A DNA stretch of 18,175 nt, taken from assembly GCA_041572275.1 (NCBI GenBank), contig JBFFSQ010000038.1:1-18175 (forward strand), given 5' to 3'. A model generated the notes under the pieces. That model was given only the letters and a program-made list of their open reading frames with translations, made no database searches and had not been told where the DNA came from. Shown one piece after another: positions 14,300 through 18,175 of this stretch. The position numbers were made by a program, and so were the translations under genes. Source of the stretch: JBFFSQ01 sp041572275 (GTDB lineage Bacteria; Pseudomonadota; Gammaproteobacteria; SZUA-229). How positions within the stretch are numbered: the stretch's first letter is position 1; every line of letters begins with the position of its first letter.

Positions 14300-14317
14300 A
14301 CACTGTGTACGCAGTGT
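14300..14317 (+). repeat. Small hairpin just after phoH
   Basis: ACACTG (14300-14305) pairs with CAGTGT (14312-14317) around a six-base loop, four bases past the phoH stop codon. It has no T run, and the main terminator lies 40 bases further on. It might protect the 3' end. Confidence 0.35.
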
Positions 14318-14355
14318 TAATAAATAATAATAATAAACTTTTGTTTGTTATTGCG

Positions 14356-14378
14356 AGGGCACTACGGTGCCCTTTTTT
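14356..14378 (+). terminator. Intrinsic terminator of phoH
   Basis: A seven-pair stem AGGGCAC / GTGCCCT closes a TACG tetraloop of the stable C(UACG)G type and runs directly into TTTTTT. This is a textbook Rho-independent terminator on the + strand. On the - strand no T run follows, so it is one-directional. Confidence 0.93.
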
Positions 14379-14525
14379 AATGAACATTAAATTGTAGCTA
14401 AATTGTTCTCATTGCAATTCAACTAAGTCATTATCTTATACGTGTATGTTTTTAAGATTTACATAAGCTCGTTATTATCTAAGCCGTGAATGATTTTATT
14501 TAACTGTTTATGCTGCTATTGGCGT

Positions 14526-15029
14526 TTACAGTTCATTAAATATTGAATGATATTTAATAGTGCCGCTAATGTTTTCTAAAATGCCTTTCTTTAGCTCAAG
14601 CAGCATAAATACATCCGTGGGAACATCATACTCAGTATTGATGCCATAATGGATAGATGGAGTGAAGCCGAAGCGAGGATAATAATTGGGGTGTCCTAGC
14701 ACCACAATGGCATCGTAGCCTGCATTGATACAGGCTTTTAATCCCTCTTTAACAAGCTGTGTGCCTATGCCCTTGTTCTGCCAGTCGGGTAATACAGCCA
14801 TCGGTGCCAGCCCCGCTATTTTAATTTCTTTATGTTCGATTAAAGTTACCGGGCTGAATAGAATGTGGCCTACAATGTCTTTGTTAACTTCTGCCACAAG
14901 CGAAATTAATTCAATATCAGCTTTACGTAAAGCGTTTACTAGATATGCTTCTGTGCTTGTTTCAAATGCTTTCAGATTGACCTGAAATATTTTATCTATG
15001 TCACTAGCTTGTTCGAATCGAATGATCAT
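14526..15029 (-). CDS. GNAT-family N-acetyltransferase, YhbS-like
   Basis: GNAT enzymes transfer an acetyl group from acetyl-CoA to an amine; the substrate cannot be read from the sequence. From the start at 15029 (MIIRFEQASD) the product has 167 residues, the same as E. coli YhbS. The pattern along its length is also that of YhbS: FSPV, LAPMAVLPDWQNKGIGTQLV (residues 74-93, the acetyl-CoA loop Q-N-K-G-I-G), GHPNYYPRFGF, and the C-terminal SGTIKYHSIFNEL. The frame stays open upstream to 15137, but that extension has no similarity to the family and is very AT-rich, so I rejected it. The ribosome binding site for 15029 is poor. The gene lies 228 bp downstream of the first hemerythrin gene on the same strand. 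Confidence 0.85.
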   Translation of the reverse strand: MIIRFEQASDIDKIFQVNLKAFETSTEAYLVNALRKADIELISLVAEVNKDIVGHILFSPVTLIEHKEIKIAGLAPMAVLPDWQNKGIGTQLVKEGLKACINAGYDAIVVLGHPNYYPRFGFTPSIHYGINTEYDVPTDVFMLLELKKGILENISGTIKYHSIFNEL

Positions 15030-15212
15030 ATATTTTTTGTAGCAGGGATAAAAAAGTATAATTGAGTTGTTGTAAAAATAACCGTTTACATGAAAAGCAA
15101 TATATTGGGTGATCTGTGAGTTGTTATTACTATACACGCTAAACTGATGTCATGTCAGATAACATCTATCTGTTGTGCTCATGCAACGTATAATTTTGAT
15201 TATATTGCTGAA

Positions 15213-15249
15213 TGCCAGCTATGCTGGCAGAGTGAATTTACTCTGCCAG
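15213..15249 (-). promoter_or_regulatory. Overlapping inverted repeats after the first hemerythrin gene
   Basis: Two hairpins share bases. One is TGCCAGC / GCTGGCA around TAT (15213-15229). The other is CTGGCAGAGT / ACTCTGCCAG around a six-base loop (15224-15249). The stronger ten-pair stem begins 9 bases after the stop codon of the - strand hemerythrin gene. There is no T run after it, so it may be a 3'-end stabilising hairpin or a non-canonical terminator. The two stems cannot form at once. Confidence 0.5.
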
Positions 15250-15257
15250 ATGCGTGG

Positions 15258-15716
15258 TTATTTAAAAAACTCTTTGATTTTTTGTTTTATCCAGCCCTGT
15301 TTTTCATCCAGGTTGATGCTGGGGAAATTCTTCTTTACGAAAGGAACATAGCTGTTGTCATCTTCTGCGATATGGTCTAATAACCACATGTTTAGTAGCT
15401 CAAACAGTTCTTTTTCAACCAGTTCACCATTACCATAACGCTGTTGATAGTTACTAATCTTGTCTCTAAAAGCATTGTGGGTCTGCTTATGAATTTCAGC
15501 TGCATCATAGCGAGCTTCATCCATTAGCGATTCTTCAAATGCGAAATGGGATAAAGTGTAGTCAGTGAGGTCATCCAGTACCTCACCAACGCGTGCTGGT
15601 TCATTGAGTTTCTGTGCGTCCGTTAATTGATTGATGTAGTGGATAATTCGTTTATGTTGTCCGTCAATGACATTAATACCAGTGGTGAACTTGTCGCTCC
15701 ATTCGATATGGGACAT
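15258..15716 (-). CDS. Bacteriohemerythrin (copy 1)
   Basis: Bacteriohemerythrins bind oxygen at a di-iron site in a four-helix bundle and are thought to deliver, store or sense O2, or handle NO. All expected ligands are in place: His21, His57, Glu61 (HFAFEE), His76, His80 (HKQTH), His115 and Asp120 (HIAEDD). The N-terminal IEWSDKFTTGINVIDGQHK is typical. At 152 residues it is a single-domain protein. After the fold it carries a tail GWIKQKIKEFFK that looks amphipathic and is shared with the neighbouring copy. GGAG (complement of 15725-15728) lies 8 bases before the ATG. It is 84 bp downstream of the second copy on the same strand and may be co-transcribed with it. Confidence 0.95.
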   Translation of the reverse strand: MSHIEWSDKFTTGINVIDGQHKRIIHYINQLTDAQKLNEPARVGEVLDDLTDYTLSHFAFEESLMDEARYDAAEIHKQTHNAFRDKISNYQQRYGNGELVEKELFELLNMWLLDHIAEDDNSYVPFVKKNFPSINLDEKQGWIKQKIKEFFK

Positions 15717-15800
15717 AAGTCAGTCTCCAGAAAATCAGATCAGTTAGGTTGTTATTATCAATACTAATAATTTCAGTTGTGTAGACTTATATAGCACAAG

Positions 15801-16259
15801 TTAACTAAAGAAGTGTTTAAGTGAACGCGATAACCAACCGCTGTTTTGCTGTGTATTGACATAATTCATATTGGTCAATACGGTATCAGTGTAATCGTTG
15901 TCATCGCTCTTGATGTGATTGATGAGCCAGGATTTAAGGGCAGCCAGTAACTCATCTGTAATGTCATCGCCTATTTTGAAACGCTGTTGGAAGTTATTAA
16001 TACGTTTTACAAAGAGTTCGTGTACCCGCTTGTGGCCGTTGATGAAGGGGTAGCCGGCTTCTTCCATCAGGCTTTCCTCGAAAGCAAAGTGTGACAGGGT
16101 ATAGTCGACCAGGTTCTGCAGAACCTGTTCTACATCAGTTCGGTTATGGGTCAGGCTAGCATCATAAAGACTGTTGATATATTCAACGATACGTCGATGC
16201 TGGCTATCGATGACCTGAATCCCAGTGTTGAGTTGCTCGTCCCATTGAATATGTGCCAT
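15801..16259 (-). CDS. Bacteriohemerythrin (copy 2)
   Basis: This is a paralogue of the downstream gene: the same 152 residues, alignable end to end without gaps. The di-iron ligands are the same: His21, His57, Glu61, His76, His80, His115 and Asp120. The strongest shared block is DYTLSHFAFEESLM at residues 52-65. It ends with GWLSRSLKHFFS, matching the tail of the other copy at Gly141, Trp142 and the Phe-Phe pair. Divergence elsewhere is considerable, so the duplication is not recent. GGAG (complement of 16268-16271) lies 8 bases before the ATG. It is the promoter-proximal copy; its upstream region, shared with greB, contains a perfect inverted repeat at 16330-16352. Confidence 0.95.
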   Translation of the reverse strand: MAHIQWDEQLNTGIQVIDSQHRRIVEYINSLYDASLTHNRTDVEQVLQNLVDYTLSHFAFEESLMEEAGYPFINGHKRVHELFVKRINNFQQRFKIGDDITDELLAALKSWLINHIKSDDNDYTDTVLTNMNYVNTQQNSGWLSRSLKHFFS

Positions 16260-16329
16260 GTTTCTTTCTCCAGAGCGTGTTAAAAAAAATGGCTAGAGTA
16301 TCAGCATTCACTAATGTTGCCAGTTGAAC

Positions 16330-16352
16330 CGCATGGGAAAATTTCCCATGCG
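16330..16352. promoter_or_regulatory. Perfect 11-1-11 inverted repeat between hemerythrin 2 and greB
   Basis: CGCATGGGAAA, a single A, then its exact reverse complement. It lies 70 bp upstream of the hemerythrin 2 start and 180 bp upstream of greB, in a divergent intergenic region. No T run follows on either strand, so it is not an intrinsic terminator; a dimeric repressor or activator site is the likeliest reading. The 11-1-11 geometry is that of NsrR sites, but the bases do not match the NsrR consensus. Confidence 0.65.
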
Positions 16353-16448
16353 ACCGCTTCAATGACATATGACAATAAACTGGTTGTTTTTTGATCATTT
16401 TGGGCTGTTGATTTGATGGTATATGCCGATGAAAATAATCTCAGCGGT

Positions 16449-16466
16449 TCTGCCATAGATGGCAGA
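16449..16466 (+). repeat. Inverted repeat in the greB upstream region
   Basis: TCTGCCAT and ATGGCAGA flank AG. The left part also belongs to a direct repeat GGTTCTGCYAT (16446-16456 and 16468-16478), with a 22-base period. It lies 67 bases before the greB start and could be an operator or an RNA hairpin in the leader. Confidence 0.45.
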
Positions 16467-16532
16467 GGGTTCTGCTATGTAGCCGTTCACCCTGTTGTGC
16501 TAAGGTTAGTGATTTATAAGTACTTGATTGTT

Positions 16533-17042
16533 ATGGGCCGTTACAGACCACCACAACCCAAAAGTTCCTGCTATATCACCCGTGAAGGCCACCAGCAGCT
16601 AACTGAAGAGCTAGAGTTTCTCTGGTTTAAGCGTCGCCCAGAGGTGACCCGTGCAGTCACGGCCGCTGCTGCTGAGGGCGATCGTTCGGAGAATGCAGAA
16701 TATATTTATCGTAAGAAAGAATTACGTGAAATTGATCGCCGGGTCCGCTATTTGAGCAAACGTCTGGATGAGCTGAAGGTGGTGGACCAGGTACCCGATG
16801 ATCCCAGTAAGGTATTTTTTGGTGCCTGGATTGCACTGGAAAATGAGGATGGTGAACACCTGCAATACCGTATTGTGGGTCCAGATGAGATTGAGCCTAA
16901 AAAGGGCTATATCAGTATGGATTCCCCTGTGGCGAGGGCTTTGATGCGCAAGTCAGAGGGTGATGAGGTGATGGTAACTGGTCCTAAGGGGGAGCTGGTC
17001 TATTACCTGCTCGAGGTGCGTTATACACCGTTTGAATCGTAA
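16533..17042 (+). CDS. greB: Transcription elongation factor GreB
   Basis: GreB enters the RNA polymerase secondary channel and promotes cleavage of backtracked RNA. The N-terminal coiled coil carries the family motif GDRSENAEYIYRKKELREID, with the tip acids Asp50 and Glu53 that coordinate the catalytic Mg. It is followed by RVRYLSKRL, KVFFGAWIALENEDG, RIVGPDEI, YISMDSPVARALM and GDEV in the FKBP-like C-terminal domain. KVFFGAW and the ELEFLWFKRRPEV segment point to GreB rather than GreA. From ATG 16533 (MGRYRPPQPK) it is 169 residues, slightly longer than E. coli GreB. The frame is open to 16413, but the added 40 residues are unlike GreB and overlap the inverted repeat region. The ribosome binding site is weak. 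Confidence 0.95.
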   Translation: MGRYRPPQPKSSCYITREGHQQLTEELEFLWFKRRPEVTRAVTAAAAEGDRSENAEYIYRKKELREIDRRVRYLSKRLDELKVVDQVPDDPSKVFFGAWIALENEDGEHLQYRIVGPDEIEPKKGYISMDSPVARALMRKSEGDEVMVTGPKGELVYYLLEVRYTPFES

Positions 17043-17115
17043 TTAAAGTTATTCCTTGAACGGCCGATAAGTTGTTAAAGACTGCCATTTTTTCCCGGGG
17101 GTCAGTTAACAGGCT

Positions 17116-17979
17116 ATGTCGAATCGAATTACATTGTTGTTGCCTTTGGCGCTGCTATCGCTGAATGCAGTGGCCAGCCAGCGCTATCAGGCCAGTTTTG
17201 AGCAATCACGTTGGGAATTGAAAGCTACGCCGTTGCGGTGTGAGTTAAATCATCCTATTCCCCGCTATGGTGTGGGGCAGTTCGTACATTCTGCGGGTGG
17301 TGAACTGGCATTTTCAATTCATGTGAAGCTGGCACCGCAACGCGATGGCGTGGCGAATATACTTTCGGTGCCGCCCTTCTGGAAAGCTGGACTGGTACAG
17401 AAAGAACTCGGGCAATTGACCCAGTCAAAAGGCAAGATGCCGTTTTACATTGGTCAGGCGCAGGCCTTGCGCTTGCTTTACGAGCTTGAGGCAGGAATGT
17501 TTCCAACCCTTCAATACAAGGATTGGGCTGATCAGACCGATGAGGTATCGGTGGCCCTGTCATCGGTCAATTTCCATCAGGCATTACCAGAATTTCAGCA
17601 ATGTATTAGCCAGCTAATCACCTATACGGCTGATGAAGTCAGGGATGTGACTCTGCTGTTTGGTGTCAATAAATACAAGATTGGCTCCCGTGCCAAGAAA
17701 ATGCTGGAACAGATTGCTGTGTATGCCAAATATGATAAGTCGGTACAGGTTGAGATTGAAGGGTATACCGATAATGAAGGCACACGTCGTTACAATCGCC
17801 AGCTGGCGGACCGACGTACCCGCGCAGTTGAGGCTTACCTGGTGTCATTTGGTGTGGATCAGGAACAGATCAAACGCATCGCTTTTGGTGAAAAGAAACC
17901 CATGGCAAGTAATTATTTTGATAAGGGCCGCTCGCAGAATCGACGGGTCGTGGTTAGCCTGAACAAGACGCGGAAATGA
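17116..17979 (+). CDS. motY: Sodium-type flagellar T-ring protein MotY
   Basis: MotY is a periplasmic component of the T ring under the flagellar basal body, which helps hold PomAB/MotAB-type stators in Vibrio and Pseudomonas. A signal peptide is clear (LLLPLALLSLNAVAS, cleavage near residue 21). The N-terminal domain has TPLRCELNHPIPRYG, PPFWKAG, LRLLYELEAGMFPTLQYKDW and VALSSVNF, all typical of MotY. Cys42 and Cys163 match the conserved disulfide pair of the Vibrio protein. The C-terminal OmpA-like peptidoglycan-binding domain spans about 185-287, with EGYTDNEGTRRYNRQLADRR and GRSQNRRVVVSL. The length of 287 residues is normal. Only AGG at 17111-17113 precedes the ATG closely. The motY-argG order recalls Pseudomonas. 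Confidence 0.95.
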   Translation: MSNRITLLLPLALLSLNAVASQRYQASFEQSRWELKATPLRCELNHPIPRYGVGQFVHSAGGELAFSIHVKLAPQRDGVANILSVPPFWKAGLVQKELGQLTQSKGKMPFYIGQAQALRLLYELEAGMFPTLQYKDWADQTDEVSVALSSVNFHQALPEFQQCISQLITYTADEVRDVTLLFGVNKYKIGSRAKKMLEQIAVYAKYDKSVQVEIEGYTDNEGTRRYNRQLADRRTRAVEAYLVSFGVDQEQIKRIAFGEKKPMASNYFDKGRSQNRRVVVSLNKTRK

Positions 17980-17994
17980 AGCTGCACGGATAAC

Positions 17995-18023
17995 TTCGCA
18001 CATTGGCCTGTGTTCGGTATAAT
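17995..18023 (+). promoter_or_regulatory. Sigma70-type promoter of argG
   Basis: TTCGCA (17995-18000) and TATAAT (18018-18023) are separated by 17 bases. Transcription should begin near 18030, about 36 bases before the argG start. No ARG box was recognised in the short interval. Confidence 0.8.
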
Positions 18024-18065
18024 GCGCATCCCTGATAGTTAGACATAATTCACTGGAGCCTGTGC

Positions 18066-18175
18066 ATGTCCAAGGTCAACAAAGTCGTACTTGCCTATTC
18101 TGGCGGTCTTGATACCTCAATTATCCTCAAATGGCTGGAGGATACCTACGGCTGTGAAGTGGTGACCTTTACGGC
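18066..18175 (+). CDS. argG: Argininosuccinate synthase, N-terminal part (3' end outside window)
   Basis: ArgG joins citrulline and aspartate with ATP to form argininosuccinate in arginine synthesis. Only the first 36 complete codons are present. They read MSKVNKVVLAYSGGLDTS followed by IILKWLEDTYGCEVVTFT, which contains the PP-loop AYSGGLDTS (residues 10-18) of the N-type ATP pyrophosphatases in its usual place. GGAG at 18055-18058 lies 7 bases upstream of the ATG, and a good promoter lies just before. The truncation is due to the window end. Confidence 0.95.
   Translation, partial: MSKVNKVVLAYSGGLDTSIILKWLEDTYGCEVVTFT

Noticed and set aside
15030..15137. 36-residue N-terminal extension of the acetyltransferase.
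   Set aside because: It is AT-rich, has no family similarity, and the protein from 15029 has exactly the YhbS length.
15147..15380. A 77-codon + strand ORF.
   Set aside because: Most of it lies antisense to the hemerythrin gene, with no ribosome binding site or similarity.
16260..16330. A possible sigma54 promoter (CTGGCAAC...) on the - strand before hemerythrin 2.
   Set aside because: The GG is present, but ten bases later there is GA and not the required GC, so the -24/-12 pattern is not met.
16413..16532. 40-residue N-terminal extension of GreB.
   Set aside because: The added residues are unlike GreB, and the family N-terminus begins close to ATG 16533; the upstream part is better read as regulatory DNA.
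1..18175. CRISPR array, insertion sequences, tRNA or rRNA genes.
   Set aside because: No spaced direct repeats, transposase ORF, terminal inverted repeats or tRNA-like segments were seen anywhere in the window.

Overview
This window reads as the chromosome of a free-living, motile gammaproteobacterium with a moderate-to-low GC content. The evidence is a full-length MotY (T-ring protein of sodium-type polar flagella), a GreB of the gammaproteobacterial type, a class I PurE/PurK pair, and a motY-argG gene order that also occurs in Pseudomonas. The exact genus cannot be read from the sequence. All functional calls come from motifs and remembered family features; no database search was run.

Region 1 (1-9981, + strand) is the distal part of a type VI secretion (T6SS) operon: tssK (5' end outside the window), tssL, tssM, tagF, a PP2C phosphatase (pppA), a Ser/Thr kinase (ppkA) and a 75-residue protein of unknown function. 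Spacing is tight: 0 bp tssM/tagF, 18 bp tagF/pppA, 11 bp pppA/ppkA, and a 4-bp overlap between ppkA and the last gene. The first three genes encode baseplate and membrane-complex parts. The next three encode the post-translational switch known as the threonine phosphorylation pathway. Two points stand out. The kinase carries a TagR-like (sulfatase-modifying-factor fold) domain on its predicted periplasmic side. In addition, a short motif of the form [DE][KR]T-x-[ILVF]-[RA] occurs twice at the N-terminus of TssL and four times in the kinase N-terminus, which suggests a set of phosphothreonine docking sites for an FHA protein.

Region 2 (9982-12018) is a 404-bp gap that ends in a good sigma70 promoter, followed by the purine biosynthesis pair purE-purK. 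Region 3 (12131-13125) holds two genes I do not recognise, one of them a two-helix membrane protein with a periplasmic coiled coil. Region 4 (13126-14378) is an AT-rich gap with a strong promoter and a possible 20-codon leader ORF, followed by a PhoH-type ATPase gene and a clear intrinsic terminator.

Region 5 (14526-16259, - strand) contains a YhbS-like acetyltransferase gene and two tandem bacteriohemerythrin genes. Region 6 (16260-18175, + strand) starts with a divergent intergenic region carrying a perfect 11-1-11 inverted repeat, followed by greB, motY and the first 110 bases of argG with its promoter.
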